DNA from: Advenella mandrilli
Lineage (GTDB): Bacteria; Pseudomonadota; Gammaproteobacteria; Burkholderiales; Burkholderiaceae_B
Reading direction: 5' to 3'
NCBI RefSeq assembly: GCF_016595155.1
Contig: NZ_JAENGP010000004.1
Span: 180,622 to 244,621, forward strand
Length of the DNA stretch: 64,000 nucleotides
Position 1 is the stretch's first letter; each line of letters starts with the position of its first letter. Shown in pieces: positions 8,519 to 19,006 of this stretch. The notes under the pieces were generated by a model, which saw only the letters and a program-made list of their open reading frames with translations, did no database searches and had not been told where the DNA came from. The position numbers were made by a program, and so were the translations under genes.

Positions 8519-9745
8519 CTAACTGGCTGTAGCCGTACGGACAATCGCATGCTCTTTGACCGGTAAATTGATAAGGGTGGCAAAAACGCTAAGCCCAATA
8601 GCCAAATACCATACAGGATCATAACTGCCATAGATATCGTACATGATACCACCCAGCCAGACCCCCAGAAAAGAGCCTATTTGATGACTGAAAAACACAA
8701 ACCCGCCCAACATCGCAAAATGCTGAATACCAAATATTTGCGCCACAATGGCATTGGTAGGCGGAACGGTTGACAACCAAAGCAAGCCCATGACGGCAGA
8801 AAATATATAGACACTAACGGGCGTTAATGGTGCCAGCAGGAAAACAATAATAGCAATCCCGCGAATGGTATAAATACCGGCTAACAAATAATGTTTGGGA
8901 TATTTTTGCCCCATTAAACCAACCGCATAGGTGCCAAATACATTAAAAAGCCCAATTAAAGCCAAGGCATAACTGGCCACTTCCGGATTCATGCCCGCAT
9001 CTTTAAGATAGCTGGGCATATGTACGCCAATAAACACCACCTGAAAACCGCACACAAAATATCCGGCCACCAGCAAACGAAAGCTTGGATAGGCAAACGC
9101 CTCTTTAATGGCAGGAATAATGCCCTGCCGTACGTCTTGGGCAACACCTGCCACTGGCGAAGGCTCACGCATGGCCATACCCAGCGGGATGATAACCAAG
9201 GCCATGCCACTTAATACCACCAAGGCAATTTGCCAGTCAAAAAAGTCAATCAGGAGATTTTCGACAGGCACCATTAAAAACTGGCCAAATGAACCTGCCG
9301 CCGCAACCACCCCCATGGCCCATGAACGACGGTCAGCCGGAATATTACGCCCTATGACACCAAAAATAATGGCGTAAGTGGTGCCTGACTGGGCCATGCC
9401 AATTAAAAACCCGCTGGACAGCATAAAGCCCAGTCCGGTGGTTGAATAAGCCATGCCCAACAAACCAAGGGCATATAAAATACCCCCCAGGACAATCACC
9501 TTGACCGCGCCAAAACGGTCAGAAACCATCCCGGCAAAAATACCCGTAAAACCCCACACCAGATTTTGCATGGCCAGGGCAAATGAAAAGGTTTCCCTGT
9601 CCCATTCGTTGGCCTGGGTAATAGGCTGCAACCACAAGCCAAAGCCATGCCGGATACCCATTGACATGGTGACGATAAATGCACCGCAAAACAAGAGCTG
9701 TGCCATGGTGAGGACTTTTTGTTTTTCTGTTTGCATGACTGTCAT
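8519..9745 (-). CDS. MFS transporter, monocarboxylate-porter-like
   Basis: A 408-residue inner-membrane protein with about 12 hydrophobic segments. The N-terminal half has the MFS loop GMVSDRFGAVKVIVLGG, and GFLIGMAQSGTTYAIIFGVIGR resembles the MCT/oxalate-formate-antiporter-like group, so a carboxylate substrate is possible but unproven. The frame runs upstream to 9841 inside the previous gene; the ATG at 9745 is chosen because TAAGGG lies just before it and 11 bases after the previous stop. It is the middle gene of a three-gene operon with a second MFS gene and the 42-residue peptide. Confidence 0.85.
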   Translation of the reverse strand: MTVMQTEKQKVLTMAQLLFCGAFIVTMSMGIRHGFGLWLQPITQANEWDRETFSFALAMQNLVWGFTGIFAGMVSDRFGAVKVIVLGGILYALGLLGMAYSTTGLGFMLSSGFLIGMAQSGTTYAIIFGVIGRNIPADRRSWAMGVVAAAGSFGQFLMVPVENLLIDFFDWQIALVVLSGMALVIIPLGMAMREPSPVAGVAQDVRQGIIPAIKEAFAYPSFRLLVAGYFVCGFQVVFIGVHMPSYLKDAGMNPEVASYALALIGLFNVFGTYAVGLMGQKYPKHYLLAGIYTIRGIAIIVFLLAPLTPVSVYIFSAVMGLLWLSTVPPTNAIVAQIFGIQHFAMLGGFVFFSHQIGSFLGVWLGGIMYDIYGSYDPVWYLAIGLSVFATLINLPVKEHAIVRTATAS

Positions 9746-9756
9746 AACAACCCTTA

Positions 9757-11016
9757 TTACAAACCTTTTAATTTTGCGCAATATGCAACCCAGAAGGCGG
9801 CTGCGACGGCAACAAACGAGGCCAACCCGGCCCCAATCCATGGCCCCGAATACTGGCCGTAATCAAGCATGGCACCATAAGCGACCGGCCCCAGCGCAGA
9901 ACCGACATCCATGCCCGAATAAACCAGTCCGTAAACCGAACCCATGGCCCCTTTGGGCGCCACCCGCCTGATAAGCATATCGCGTGAGGGCCCGGCCAGG
10001 CCAAACAAGAAACCGGCGACACATAAGCCGAAAACGGCAAAAGAAGATAGAACAAGACCACTGGCCAACAGTAAATATGCCAATCCCGAAGCAAACAGGG
10101 CCGCACCCACTATTTTTTCAGTATGGCTAGTTGTGCCTGCCAGAAAACCGCCAATTAACAACCCCACCCCTGCTGAGACCATGTATAAAGACAAGGCCGC
10201 ACTGGCCACTTCTTTACTGGTACCATAAAGGGCATCCATAATAGGTACCGTAAAGTTCTGTACCGATGACAAGGCAATCGCACCGCAAGCAAAAAAGATG
10301 AATGCGCCCCATAAGGCCGGATTTTTAAGCAAAAGCAACAATTTTTCAGCAAACCCCATGGTTTGGTGAGGTTCTGGCTGTGTAGCCTGTTTAGTGTGTT
10401 TGACTGGCGCAATTAAACCGGCCTTGATATACGTGAGCAACAGCAATAGCAGCAACAAAACACCGGCCGCTGCCGCTGCAATGCGCCATGAGCCGGTGGT
10501 GACAATCATGAATGTCATGAAAACAGGCGCAAATGCCCAGCCCAGGTTACCCGACACCCCGTGCACACTGAACGCATGCCCTAGCCGTTTAGGCCCGACA
10601 TGCTGATTAAGAAGGGAAAAATCCACAGGATGAAATACGGCATTACCCATTCCCCCGATAATTGCCGCTAACAGCAATACCGGATACCCGGGCGCCACAG
10701 CGATGAGAAAAGCGGAAAGCGCCATAAATGCCAAACCAAAACGCAATACCGGCCGGCCACCTTTTTTATCGACAATAAAGCCTGAACTGGCCTGTCCTAA
10801 CATGGAAACCACAAAAAATACCGTGGTGACCAGGCCAAGCTCGACAAAGCTATAACCAAACTCCCGGTTAAGGGAAATATACAGGGATGGCAGCACCAGC
10901 TGAAAAAAGTGGGAGCCCGCATGCACCACTCCGACCAGAGAAATAACTTGCCAGTCACGGGCAGCGGCTTTTTTTTCATCTATGTTTGTATCAGCGGATA
11001 CTGTTTGAGTATTCAT
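9757..11016 (-). CDS. MFS transporter, Fsr-like
   Basis: A 419-residue MFS protein with about 12 membrane segments. VHAGSHFFQLVLPSLY near the N terminus, the loop SGFIVDKKGGRPVLR and GGMGNAVFHPVDFSLL recall the fosmidomycin-resistance (Fsr) type of exporters, but no substrate can be assigned. First gene of the operon, 11 bases before the next MFS gene. Two consecutive, dissimilar MFS genes make a heteromeric or sequential transport role conceivable but not shown. Confidence 0.85.
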   Translation of the reverse strand: MNTQTVSADTNIDEKKAAARDWQVISLVGVVHAGSHFFQLVLPSLYISLNREFGYSFVELGLVTTVFFVVSMLGQASSGFIVDKKGGRPVLRFGLAFMALSAFLIAVAPGYPVLLLAAIIGGMGNAVFHPVDFSLLNQHVGPKRLGHAFSVHGVSGNLGWAFAPVFMTFMIVTTGSWRIAAAAAGVLLLLLLLLTYIKAGLIAPVKHTKQATQPEPHQTMGFAEKLLLLLKNPALWGAFIFFACGAIALSSVQNFTVPIMDALYGTSKEVASAALSLYMVSAGVGLLIGGFLAGTTSHTEKIVGAALFASGLAYLLLASGLVLSSFAVFGLCVAGFLFGLAGPSRDMLIRRVAPKGAMGSVYGLVYSGMDVGSALGPVAYGAMLDYGQYSGPWIGAGLASFVAVAAAFWVAYCAKLKGL

Positions 11017-11094
11017 GTCTCACATCTGTTTTATTTTTGTAAAAATTAACCACCCTGATACGAGTGGTTAATTCATGTTTTCACGCGGCCTTTT

Positions 11095-11667
11095 TCAGGC
11101 CTGCTTCCGGATAATGGGCCATGCCTTGCGCATATAGTAAAACATGGACCATACGGTTAACAAGGCAGCCACATAAATAAGCACCTGCCCTACTTGGTAA
11201 AAAGGAATACCTTGCCAGGTTTGGGCAAACATCAAACAGGGAATAGCCACCATTTGTGCCGTGGTTTTGAGTTTGCCCAGCCAGTGCACGGCCACGCTAT
11301 CGCGTGCACCAATAGTGGCCATCCATTCACGCAAAGCAGAGATTGTGAGCTCGCGCCCAATAATAATAAGTGCAATAAAAGAATCCAGGCGTCCCAGGTC
11401 GAGCAAGATGAGCAAGGCGGCACAAACCATGAGCTTATCGGCAACCGGGTCTAAAAACGCACCAAAAGAAGACGTCTGGTTCCAGCGTCGGGCCAACCAG
11501 CCATCAAGCCAGTCGGTTAGCGCTGCCACAATAAAAGCCAGCGCACCAATCGTATCGCGCAGATGAACCCCCATCCACTCGGTTGGCAGGTAATACAGGG
11601 CAATGACCAGCGGGATCATGCCAACCCGCATCCAAGTCAAAATAATGGGTATATTCATTGTTTTCAT
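11095..11667 (-). CDS. pgsA: Phosphatidylglycerophosphate synthase
   Basis: Transfers glycerol-3-phosphate to CDP-diacylglycerol, committing lipid to phosphatidylglycerol and cardiolipin. It has four to five membrane spans and the CDP-alcohol phosphotransferase signature DWLDGWLARRW ending FLDPVADKL at about residues 51-75. The ATG at 11667 gives MKTMNIPIILTWMR (190 residues) and has AGGA 9 bases upstream; the frame continues back to a GTG overlapping the uvrC stop. It follows uvrC directly, the usual betaproteobacterial order. Confidence 0.93.
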   Translation of the reverse strand: MKTMNIPIILTWMRVGMIPLVIALYYLPTEWMGVHLRDTIGALAFIVAALTDWLDGWLARRWNQTSSFGAFLDPVADKLMVCAALLILLDLGRLDSFIALIIIGRELTISALREWMATIGARDSVAVHWLGKLKTTAQMVAIPCLMFAQTWQGIPFYQVGQVLIYVAALLTVWSMFYYMRKAWPIIRKQA

Positions 11668-11684
11668 AAGGTGTAATCCTAACA

Positions 11685-13514
11685 CTATCTTAGTGATTCG
11701 TAGATTCGTTCTGCCAAAGCCTGCGAAATTCCTTCTACCGACCGTAAATCATCAATACTGGCTGATACCACGCCAGAAAAACCGCCAAAGCGTGCCAGCA
11801 ATTTCTGTCTGCGTTTCGTGCCAACCCCTTCAATTTCCTCAAGTCTTGATACATTACGGGCTTTGGCTCGCTTGGCTCGCATACCGGTAATTGCAAAGCG
11901 GTGTGCTTCATCGCGTACCTGAGCCACCAACATGAGCGCCGGAGACCCCAGTCCCAGCGCCACTGGGGCGCGTCCATCGGTAAACACCAAGGTTTCCAAC
12001 CCCAGTTTACGCCCTTCTCCCTTAGCCACGCCAACAATCACACTCGTATCCAGACCCAATTCCTCAAATACCTGCCGCGCTATTTCCACCTGCCCCTTGC
12101 CACCATCAATTAACACCACTTGGGGCATGGGCGATTCGGCATCAGCCACTCGGGAAAATCGCCGTTCAAGAACCTGACGCATGGCGGCATAATCATCCCC
12201 GGGCGTAATGCCGGCAATATTGTAACGACGATAGTGCGAAGATTGCATGTCATGATGAAGATAAACCACACATGAGGCCTGGGTGGCCTCTCCGGCCGTA
12301 TGGCTAATGTCAAAACATTCTATACGCATTTCATCCAGCGCATTCTCATCGGTATCCAGACCAAGCAGTTCAGCCAATGCCAGCGTACGCGCCGCCTTTG
12401 CCGTCGACTCGGACAACACCCGCGACAGGGCCAATTGGGCATTTTTCACGGCCTGCTCAAGCCAGGCTTTTTTAACGCCCTGAACACGTGTCTGCAAACG
12501 CACTTTCACCTTGCCACCGGCATGCTCATTAAGCATCTCCAGCAGCTCCGGTTCAGCCAAAGAGTGGGAACAGATCAACAAGGGAGGCAGTACATTCTCA
12601 AGATAATGTTGGGCCACAAAGGCGTTTAGAACATCAGGAGGGGTATCGCCATCGGTCTGGACGGGAAAAAAAGCTTTGTCGCCCAGATGCCGCCCGCCGC
12701 GCACCATGGCCAGGTTGACACACACTTTGCCACCCAGCATTTCCACCGCAATAATATCCACATCACCACCACCGGCTTCTTCCATGGATTGCTGGTGCAA
12801 CACAGTGGCCAGGGCATGCATCTGGTCACGCAAAACGGCCGCCTGCTCAAACTGCAGGGCACCGGAAGCCGCCATCATGCGTTTTTCAATATCATCAATC
12901 ACATCACTGGCCTGGCCATCCAGAAAACGCACCGCCCTTTCGACATCCTGGCGATAAGCCTCTTCGGAAAGGGCCTGCACGCAAGGCGCGGAACAGCGCC
13001 CGATCTGGTGTAGCAAACAGGGACGGGAACGATTGGCAAACACCGTGTCTTCGCAGGTGCGCAAGCGGAACACTTTTTGCAGTATCTGAATGGTTTCCCG
13101 CACTGCCCAGGAGTTTGGATAGGGTCCGAAAAAGCGCCCTTTCTTGCTGGTGCTGCCCCGATAGTACACAATCCGCGGGAACGCATGATCGCTAACCATT
13201 AAATAGGGATAGGATTTGTCGTCCCTGAATAAGATGTTATAGCGCGGGCGCAATGATTTAATGAGATTATTCTCAAGAATCAGGGCCTCGGCCTCGGAGC
13301 GCGTGACAGTGACTTCCAGACGCACCACGCGGGCCACCATATGGGCAATACGCGGACTGGACGGGGTTTTCTGAAAATAGGAAGAAACCCTTTTCTTCAG
13401 GTCACGCGCCTTGCCCACATAAAGGACCGTACCATTTTCATCCAGGTGTCGGTAAACACCCGGCAAATGAGGCAGGTCACTCAGAAACGATTTTATGTCG
13501 AAAGGCTCGGGCAT
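11685..13514 (-). CDS. uvrC: Excinuclease ABC subunit C
   Basis: Makes both incisions around the lesion in nucleotide excision repair with UvrA and UvrB. The 609 residues show the GIY-YIG nuclease domain ([20 protein letters not shown] onward, about residues 13-95), the UVR UvrB-contact motif (about 200-235), the C-terminal RNase-H-like nuclease ([20 protein letters not shown]) and a terminal helix-hairpin-helix pair ([21 protein letters not shown]). The first 38 bases overlap the end of nagZ in another frame. Confidence 0.97.
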   Translation of the reverse strand: MPEPFDIKSFLSDLPHLPGVYRHLDENGTVLYVGKARDLKKRVSSYFQKTPSSPRIAHMVARVVRLEVTVTRSEAEALILENNLIKSLRPRYNILFRDDKSYPYLMVSDHAFPRIVYYRGSTSKKGRFFGPYPNSWAVRETIQILQKVFRLRTCEDTVFANRSRPCLLHQIGRCSAPCVQALSEEAYRQDVERAVRFLDGQASDVIDDIEKRMMAASGALQFEQAAVLRDQMHALATVLHQQSMEEAGGGDVDIIAVEMLGGKVCVNLAMVRGGRHLGDKAFFPVQTDGDTPPDVLNAFVAQHYLENVLPPLLICSHSLAEPELLEMLNEHAGGKVKVRLQTRVQGVKKAWLEQAVKNAQLALSRVLSESTAKAARTLALAELLGLDTDENALDEMRIECFDISHTAGEATQASCVVYLHHDMQSSHYRRYNIAGITPGDDYAAMRQVLERRFSRVADAESPMPQVVLIDGGKGQVEIARQVFEELGLDTSVIVGVAKGEGRKLGLETLVFTDGRAPVALGLGSPALMLVAQVRDEAHRFAITGMRAKRAKARNVSRLEEIEGVGTKRRQKLLARFGGFSGVVSASIDDLRSVEGISQALAERIYESLR

Positions 13515-14523
13515 CTTGGTACCGCTTATTCAATTGCAAGGCTTCCCAATTCATGAAAGGCATGGCTGGCATCAGGCGCTGAATCCGTTCAATGGACTCG
13601 CTTGTAATGGCAAATTCAAGCCGTTCAAGCAATTCATCAGCCAGGTCAGGACGGTTGCACACCAGCACCATATCACAACCGGCGTTCAGGGCTGCCTGCG
13701 CACGTGCGACGATATCGCCAGCGACCGATGCACCTTCCATCGTAAGATCATCAGAGAACACCGCCCCATTATAGACAAGTTGCCGGCGCAGAATATCCTG
13801 CACCCATTTCCGGGAAAAACCGGCAGGTGAATTATCAACCTTGGGATAAATAACATGGGCGGGCATCACAGCGGGCAAAACCATATCACCCAGCCACTGG
13901 TATGGCAGCGCATCTTCATTCATGATTTCATCCAGGGTACGCTCATCCACCGGAATGGCCAAATGGGAATCGGCTTCCACAAAGCCATGCCCCGGAAAAT
14001 GTTTGCCACAGGCCGCCATACCCGCCAGGCAAAGCCCCTGAATAATGGCTCGCGCCAATGTGCTCACCACCTTGGGATCGCGGTGAAAAGAACGACTGCC
14101 AATCACCTGACTGACCCCATAGTCAAGGTCGAGTACCGGTGCAAAGGTAAAATCCACCCCACAGGCACGCAACTCGGCCGCCATGACATAAGCCAGCTCA
14201 GTGGCGGCACGAATGGCCGACTGCGGATCCTTCTCCCAATAACACCCCAATTCGCGCATGCCGGGCAAGTGTGTAAAACCGTTGGTTTTGAAACGCTGTA
14301 CCCGCCCCCCTTCATGGTCAACCGCAATCAGCAGAGGCGCTTTCCGGACTTCATGGATTTCCCGGGTAAGTGCACTTAGCTGTTCGGGGCTTTCATAATT
14401 GCGGGCAAACAAAATAACCGCCCCCACCAACGGGTGACGCAAACGTTCTTTTTCGCGCTGGGTTAACTGCGTGCCCTGCACATCAACCATAACGGGTCCG
14501 GGCGGTACTGCCAATGACTGCAT
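13477..14523 (-). CDS. nagZ: Beta-N-acetylhexosaminidase
   Basis: Cytoplasmic glycoside hydrolase family 3 enzyme of peptidoglycan recycling; removes GlcNAc from GlcNAc-anhydroMurNAc peptides. The 348 residues contain the family signature [14 protein letters not shown] at about residues 171-184 with the Asp-His catalytic dyad, and the nucleophile-region [15 protein letters not shown] lies 8 bases before the ATG. It follows acpS by 2 bases and overlaps uvrC, so it belongs to the orn/acpS/nagZ/uvrC/pgsA run. Confidence 0.95.
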   Translation of the reverse strand: MQSLAVPPGPVMVDVQGTQLTQREKERLRHPLVGAVILFARNYESPEQLSALTREIHEVRKAPLLIAVDHEGGRVQRFKTNGFTHLPGMRELGCYWEKDPQSAIRAATELAYVMAAELRACGVDFTFAPVLDLDYGVSQVIGSRSFHRDPKVVSTLARAIIQGLCLAGMAACGKHFPGHGFVEADSHLAIPVDERTLDEIMNEDALPYQWLGDMVLPAVMPAHVIYPKVDNSPAGFSRKWVQDILRRQLVYNGAVFSDDLTMEGASVAGDIVARAQAALNAGCDMVLVCNRPDLADELLERLEFAITSESIERIQRLMPAMPFMNWEALQLNKRYQDARAFRHKIVSE

Positions 14524-14525
14524 TT

Positions 14526-14960
14526 TTATTGTCCTTTTTTAGATTCAACCAGGACAAATGCCATGGCCAGATCAGATTCGTCGGTAACAGACACATGCGC
14601 CGTACCAAACCGTTGTTCATACCAGGTTTTAAGCGGCTCGGCCAGCACCACCATGGGTTTGCCGCTGGCCGCATTCAGGGTTTGCATGCCAGACCAGTAC
14701 ATGGGCATCCGCATGCCCAGCCCGATAGCCTTGGAAAAAGCCTCTTTAGCGGCAAAACGGGTCGCCAGAAAACGAATGCCACGGGCCGCATCACGCCGGT
14801 AACGTCCCTCAAACTTGATCATTTCTTCCGGCCCCAAAATGCGCTTTGCAAAGCGTAGGCCAAAACGATCATAAGACGCCTGTATCCGGTGAATATAGAT
14901 CAGGTCTGTACCAATACCGGCAATTCCCTGAGGGCCTGCCTGCCCGATTAATGTATTCAT
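14526..14960 (-). CDS. acpS: Holo-[acyl-carrier-protein] synthase
   Basis: Attaches the 4'-phosphopantetheine arm of CoA to apo-ACP. The 144 residues have the two family motifs: [12 protein letters not shown] (about residues 15-26) and [16 protein letters not shown] (about 66-81). It is slightly longer at the N terminus ([14 protein letters not shown]) than the 125-residue norm. In related bacteria acpS usually follows pdxJ; here orn lies 24 bases upstream instead. Confidence 0.94.
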   Translation of the reverse strand: MNTLIGQAGPQGIAGIGTDLIYIHRIQASYDRFGLRFAKRILGPEEMIKFEGRYRRDAARGIRFLATRFAAKEAFSKAIGLGMRMPMYWSGMQTLNAASGKPMVVLAEPLKTWYEQRFGTAHVSVTDESDLAMAFVLVESKKGQ

Positions 14961-14984
14961 ATCTTCGCCAACACCCCTATCCGT

Positions 14985-15530
14985 TTACACTTTAATGAAG
15001 TGTTCCCGATAGTACTTCATTTCCTCAATCGACTCGTGAATATCCGCCAGGGCCTCGTGCTTGCTTTTCTTGGCAAAACCCTTGTAAACCTCGGGCTTCC
15101 AGCGACGGGAAAGCTCTTTAAGGGTACTGACATCCAGATTCCGGTAATGAAAATACTGTTCAAAACGGGGCATGTATTTAAACATGAAGCGGCGATCCTG
15201 GCTAATGGTATTGCCACACAGTGGTGAGGCACCTTTGGGAACATATTGAGACATAAATTCAATCAAAATGTCTTCAGCCTGCCCTTCTGTTAAAGTGGAA
15301 TCTTTAACTTTTTGAATTAATCCACTTTTACCATGGGTGGACGTATTCCATTTATCCATGGCATCTAATACACTATCAGGTTGATGAATGACCAATACAG
15401 GCCCTTCAGCCACAATAGTAAGATCCGGTTCGGTTATAACAACGGCTATTTCCAGAATTTTTTCTTTTTCAGGATCCAGACCGCTCATTTCCATATCCAA
15501 CCAAACCAGTCGCAAATCATTTACTGCCAT
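14985..15530 (-). CDS. orn: Oligoribonuclease
   Basis: Essential 3'-5' exonuclease that clears RNA dinucleotides and c-di-GMP-derived pGpG. The 181 residues match the family length. The DEDDh residues are visible in [14 protein letters not shown] (about 10-23) and [11 protein letters not shown] near the C terminus. It is divergent from the Ste24-like gene, with a 57-base shared upstream region. Confidence 0.96.
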   Translation of the reverse strand: MAVNDLRLVWLDMEMSGLDPEKEKILEIAVVITEPDLTIVAEGPVLVIHQPDSVLDAMDKWNTSTHGKSGLIQKVKDSTLTEGQAEDILIEFMSQYVPKGASPLCGNTISQDRRFMFKYMPRFEQYFHYRNLDVSTLKELSRRWKPEVYKGFAKKSKHEALADIHESIEEMKYYREHFIKV

Positions 15531-15587
15531 TTTCGTTTATCCTTAATACTGAGTTTCGTTATTTTCGCACAGAGCCATCATTAACAT

Positions 15588-16853
15588 ATGACAACTACGC
15601 TGTTTACATTCTTATTTATCCTGTTTCTGGGTATTGAAACCCTTGTCAAGCTTTGGCTTTCAAGCCGTCAAATACGTCATGTCAGCCAACACCGCAACGC
15701 AGTTCCTGCCGAATTTTCAGAAAAAATAAGCCTGCACAGCCACCAGCGGGCAGCTGATTATACGGTTGAACGCATGAAACTGGGGATAACAGAGTGGATA
15801 TTTGATGCAATGATACTGATTGGCTTTACCCTGTTAGGTGGCTTACACCTGCTGGACATATTCTTGCAACAACAATTTTCAGCAGATATGTGGCGCCAGC
15901 TGGCCTTGCTTGCTTCAGTTAGCATAATTACCGGCCTGTTGCACCTGCCCTTCAGTTTATGGCGTCAGTTCAAGCTTGAAGCCAAATACGGTTTCAATCG
16001 CATGACCCTTAAACTGTTCATTAGCGATTCTATCAAAGGTCTTGTGATTAGCCTTATTCTTGGCCTGCCCCTAATGGCCGCCATTTTATGGCTAATGGCT
16101 GAGGCAGGCAATGCCTGGTGGTTCTGGGCCTGGGCACTCTGGGTTGGATTCAATGTGCTTATCCTGTATTTGTATCCCACTTTTATTGCGCCGCTGTTCA
16201 ACAAGTTCACGCCGCTTGACAACCCCGAGCTGGCCGAACGCATTAATAAACTGGCCACGCGCTGCGGCTTTACCCTGAATGGTTTGTTTGTGATGGATGG
16301 CTCAAAACGCTCCGCCCATGGTAACGCTTATTTTACCGGCTTTGGCAAATCACGGCGCATTGTGTTTTTTGACACTTTACTGAACAAGCTGAATGGCGCT
16401 GAAATTGAAGCCGTCCTTGCCCATGAACTGGGTCACTTCAAGCACAAACACATTATCAAGCGGATGCTCATCAGCTTCTTCATTGCCCTGGTGTTTTTTG
16501 CCTTGCTGGGTTATGTGAAAAATACCCTTTGGTTTTATGAAGGCCTGGGGGTGATGCCCTCACTGGAGCGCAATAATGATGCGCTGGCACTTATTTTGTT
16601 TTTCATGGCCGTACCGGTATTTACTTTCCTGCTGTCTCCCCTGGCTAGCTGGTTTTCCCGCAAAGACGAATTCCAGGCAGATCAATACGCAAGCCAACAG
16701 GCTGAAGCCAGCTCACTGGTTTCAGCCCTGGTCAAACTTTATGACGACAATGCCGCCACCCTTACACCCGACCCCATACACTCGGCGTTTTATGACAGCC
16801 ATCCGCCGGCATCTATACGTATCCGGCATTTATTAACCGGCTCAAAGGCGTAA
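15588..16853 (+). CDS. M48-family (Ste24-like) integral membrane metalloprotease
   Basis: A 421-residue CAAX-prenyl-protease-1-like membrane enzyme. Hydrophobic segments lie at the N terminus, about 80-130, 155-200 and 300-345. The zinc motif HELGH is at residues 279-283 and EFQADQYA supplies the third ligand. Bacterial homologues lack prenylated targets and probably act on membrane proteins. It sits 4 bases before rsgA, so the two are likely one transcript. Confidence 0.88.
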   Translation: MTTTLFTFLFILFLGIETLVKLWLSSRQIRHVSQHRNAVPAEFSEKISLHSHQRAADYTVERMKLGITEWIFDAMILIGFTLLGGLHLLDIFLQQQFSADMWRQLALLASVSIITGLLHLPFSLWRQFKLEAKYGFNRMTLKLFISDSIKGLVISLILGLPLMAAILWLMAEAGNAWWFWAWALWVGFNVLILYLYPTFIAPLFNKFTPLDNPELAERINKLATRCGFTLNGLFVMDGSKRSAHGNAYFTGFGKSRRIVFFDTLLNKLNGAEIEAVLAHELGHFKHKHIIKRMLISFFIALVFFALLGYVKNTLWFYEGLGVMPSLERNNDALALILFFMAVPVFTFLLSPLASWFSRKDEFQADQYASQQAEASSLVSALVKLYDDNAATLTPDPIHSAFYDSHPPASIRIRHLLTGSKA

Positions 16854-16857
16854 GCAC

Positions 16858-17745
16858 ATGAAAGGACGCGTTATTTCTGCACACGGCAGACATTACATTG
16901 TTGAACTGGAAAATGGACAAACCCGGCAATGCTACACCCGGGGCAAAAAAACCGGTATTTGCGTGGGTGACTTTGTTCGCATCCAGCCACAAGCCGAGGA
17001 CGAAGGCAGCATTGAAGAAACCCTGACGCGCAAAAACCTGCTTTACCGCTCGGACGAAATGCGTTCCAAGCAATTTGCCGCCAATGTAGACCAGCTGCTT
17101 ATTGTGGTAGCCACCGAACCATTTTTTTCTGAAGACCTGACCGGCCGTGCCTTAACCGGTGCCTGGAGCGCCGACATCAGCCCGATTATCCTGCTGAATA
17201 AATGCGACCTGACCAGCGGCATGGCACGCGCACAGGAATCACTTGAAATTTACCGTGAACTAGGTGTTCCCATTATTTCAAGTAGCATTCATGAGCCCGA
17301 ACAATTAAAACAGGACTTGCTGCCATTACTAAAAGATAAAACCAGCCTGCTGCTGGGACAAAGCGGCATGGGTAAATCCAGCATTTTAAATGTACTTATT
17401 CCACATGCCCGGGCCCATACCCAAGAACATTCGGTGGCCTTGGGCACGGGCAAGCACACCACCACCAGTACCCGCCTGTATCATTTACCCAACAATACGG
17501 GTTGCCTTATAGACTCTCCGGGCTTTCAGGCGTTTGGTCTTTACCACTTAACGCAAACCGATGTCGCCAATGGCTTTCCAGAGTTCAAAACGCATATCGA
17601 ATCGTGCCGTTTTTACAACTGTACCCATTTGCATGAACCGGGATGTGGCGTACTGGCCGCGTTAAAGCAAGGGGTCATTAGCAACAAACGTCATGAACTG
17701 TATGAACGGATCCTGCTGGAAAACCAGAGTGCCACGCGATATTGA
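16858..17745 (+). CDS. rsgA: Ribosome small-subunit GTPase RsgA
   Basis: Circularly permuted GTPase that assists late 30S maturation. The 295 residues have an N-terminal OB fold (RGKKTGICVGDFVRI), G4 motif LNKCDL, the P-loop GQSGMGKSS at about residues 168-176, G3 DSPGFQAFGL, and the zinc knuckle CRFYNCTHLHEPGC with three Cys and one His. All key residues are present. The rplS gene is only about 1 kb away but on the other strand. Confidence 0.96.
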   Translation: MKGRVISAHGRHYIVELENGQTRQCYTRGKKTGICVGDFVRIQPQAEDEGSIEETLTRKNLLYRSDEMRSKQFAANVDQLLIVVATEPFFSEDLTGRALTGAWSADISPIILLNKCDLTSGMARAQESLEIYRELGVPIISSSIHEPEQLKQDLLPLLKDKTSLLLGQSGMGKSSILNVLIPHARAHTQEHSVALGTGKHTTTSTRLYHLPNNTGCLIDSPGFQAFGLYHLTQTDVANGFPEFKTHIESCRFYNCTHLHEPGCGVLAALKQGVISNKRHELYERILLENQSATRY

Positions 17746-17819
17746 TTCTCGTTAAGCGTATCAATCCTTGTTAAGCAGGTTGCCATACAGCTTTTTAGGA
17801 CCGGTTCAATAATACCGGT

Positions 17820-18539
17820 TCAGGCAGCTGCCTGATGCAGGCGATGGTACAGGTTTCTAATAACCGATGCCGTTGCCCCCCATATAAAATAGGAGTTCCA
17901 GGGCATTGAAAAATAACTTCGTACGGTGCCATCGGGCAGTTTTGCATTATGCAAACGGTGGTTGCGTGGGTCCATGAAAAAAGACAGTGGGACATAAAAC
18001 ACTTCTTCCACCTCATTGCTGTCTGTGCGGATTGAAAAACCCTCGTCAACCCAACCCACATACGGCTTCATCAGAAAACCGGTACCGGTAAACAAATCTG
18101 GCAACTGCCCCACCACCTTTATGCTGTTAGCCGGAATACCAATTTCCTCTTCCGTTTCACGCAAGGCCGCCTCTTTGGCGGATAAATCACTTTCTTCTAC
18201 CCTGCCCCCGGGAAAACTGATTTGCCCGGCATGATTTTTAAGGCGGGCAGAACGTCGGGTTAAAATGACATGGATTTCTTTGTTGACATATACCAGCGGC
18301 AACAGGACCGCTGCATCAATATAAGTTTGGTTCTCTGTGAATTTGACATCATTCCAGTCATGCAGCAAAGACTCTGCCTGCCAGATAAAACGATGATCAA
18401 ATGCCTTGTGGAATAAATCGGTCGTCAATAAAGAGCCCGGCACCGGAGACAGGTTCTCGCTGGCAGGCGTCCAAGGCTGGATAACCGGATCAAAAGGCAG
18501 TATTATTTTTTTTCTGAGCCTGAGAATTTCTTTTGACAA
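17820..18539 (-). CDS. Nudix CoA pyrophosphatase, NudL-like
   Basis: Probable CoA diphosphatase hydrolysing CoA to 3',5'-ADP and phosphopantetheine. The Nudix box GGRVEESDLSAKEAALRETE, continuing EEIGI, is at about residues 109-131. The most plausible start is a TTG at 18539 (239 residues), which has AAGGA 7 bases upstream; the frame extends to a GTG at 18569, but that codon lies inside the rplS terminator. Converges with rsgA. Confidence 0.88.
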   Translation of the reverse strand: MSKEILRLRKKIILPFDPVIQPWTPASENLSPVPGSLLTTDLFHKAFDHRFIWQAESLLHDWNDVKFTENQTYIDAAVLLPLVYVNKEIHVILTRRSARLKNHAGQISFPGGRVEESDLSAKEAALRETEEEIGIPANSIKVVGQLPDLFTGTGFLMKPYVGWVDEGFSIRTDSNEVEEVFYVPLSFFMDPRNHRLHNAKLPDGTVRSYFSMPWNSYFIWGATASVIRNLYHRLHQAAA

Positions 18540-18558
18540 ATATAAATCCTTAAGAAAT

Positions 18559-18589
18559 AAAAAAAGCACCTATAAACTATAGGTGCTTT
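18559..18589 (-). terminator. Terminator of rplS
   Basis: A 12-bp stem (AAAGCACCTATA with TATAGGTGCTTT, 18563-18589) with a 3-base loop, followed by seven T on the minus strand. It lies 40 bases after the rplS stop and about 20 bases before the proposed Nudix start, so Nudix expression needs read-through or a promoter inside this gap. Confidence 0.88.
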
Positions 18590-18628
18590 CTTCTTCAGGG
18601 ACAACTAAATTTCATAAAAGGTATGAAA

Positions 18629-19006
18629 TTATGCAGCCACTGTTTTACGAACCAGTTTTTCTTTAATACGAGCAGCCTTACCGGAACGGTTGCGCAAGTA
18701 GTACAGTTTGGCACGACGCACATCACCACGACGTTTTACAACGATGGAAGCGATAGTGGGAGAGTACAGCTGGAATGTACGCTCGATGGCTTCACCGGAA
18801 GAAATTTTACGTACGATGAACGCTGAGTTCAGACCGCGGTTACGTTTGGCAATAACAACACCTTCGTAAGCCTGCACACGTTTACGGGTACCTTCAACCA
18901 CGTTTACGTTAACAATAACGGTGTCGCCAGGTGCAAATTCAACAGTGGGTTCACCACCTGTCAGGCGATCAATCTCTTCTTTCTCGAGTTGTTCGATAAG
19001 GTTCAT
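18629..19006 (-). CDS. rplS: 50S ribosomal protein L19
   Basis: Sits at the 30S-50S interface. The 125 residues contain the signature stretch [20 protein letters not shown] and [24 protein letters not shown] lies upstream of the ATG. In most proteobacteria rplS closes an rpsP-rimM-trmD-rplS operon; here none of those three genes is upstream, and the next gene on this strand is a small unknown 236 bases away. Confidence 0.98.
   Translation of the reverse strand: MNLIEQLEKEEIDRLTGGEPTVEFAPGDTVIVNVNVVEGTRKRVQAYEGVVIAKRNRGLNSAFIVRKISSGEAIERTFQLYSPTIASIVVKRRGDVRRAKLYYLRNRSGKAARIKEKLVRKTVAA

Noticed and set aside
17800..17819. ACCGGT hairpin as a terminator between rsgA and the Nudix gene
   Set aside because: The stem is 6 bp with an 8-base loop and no T-run on either strand.
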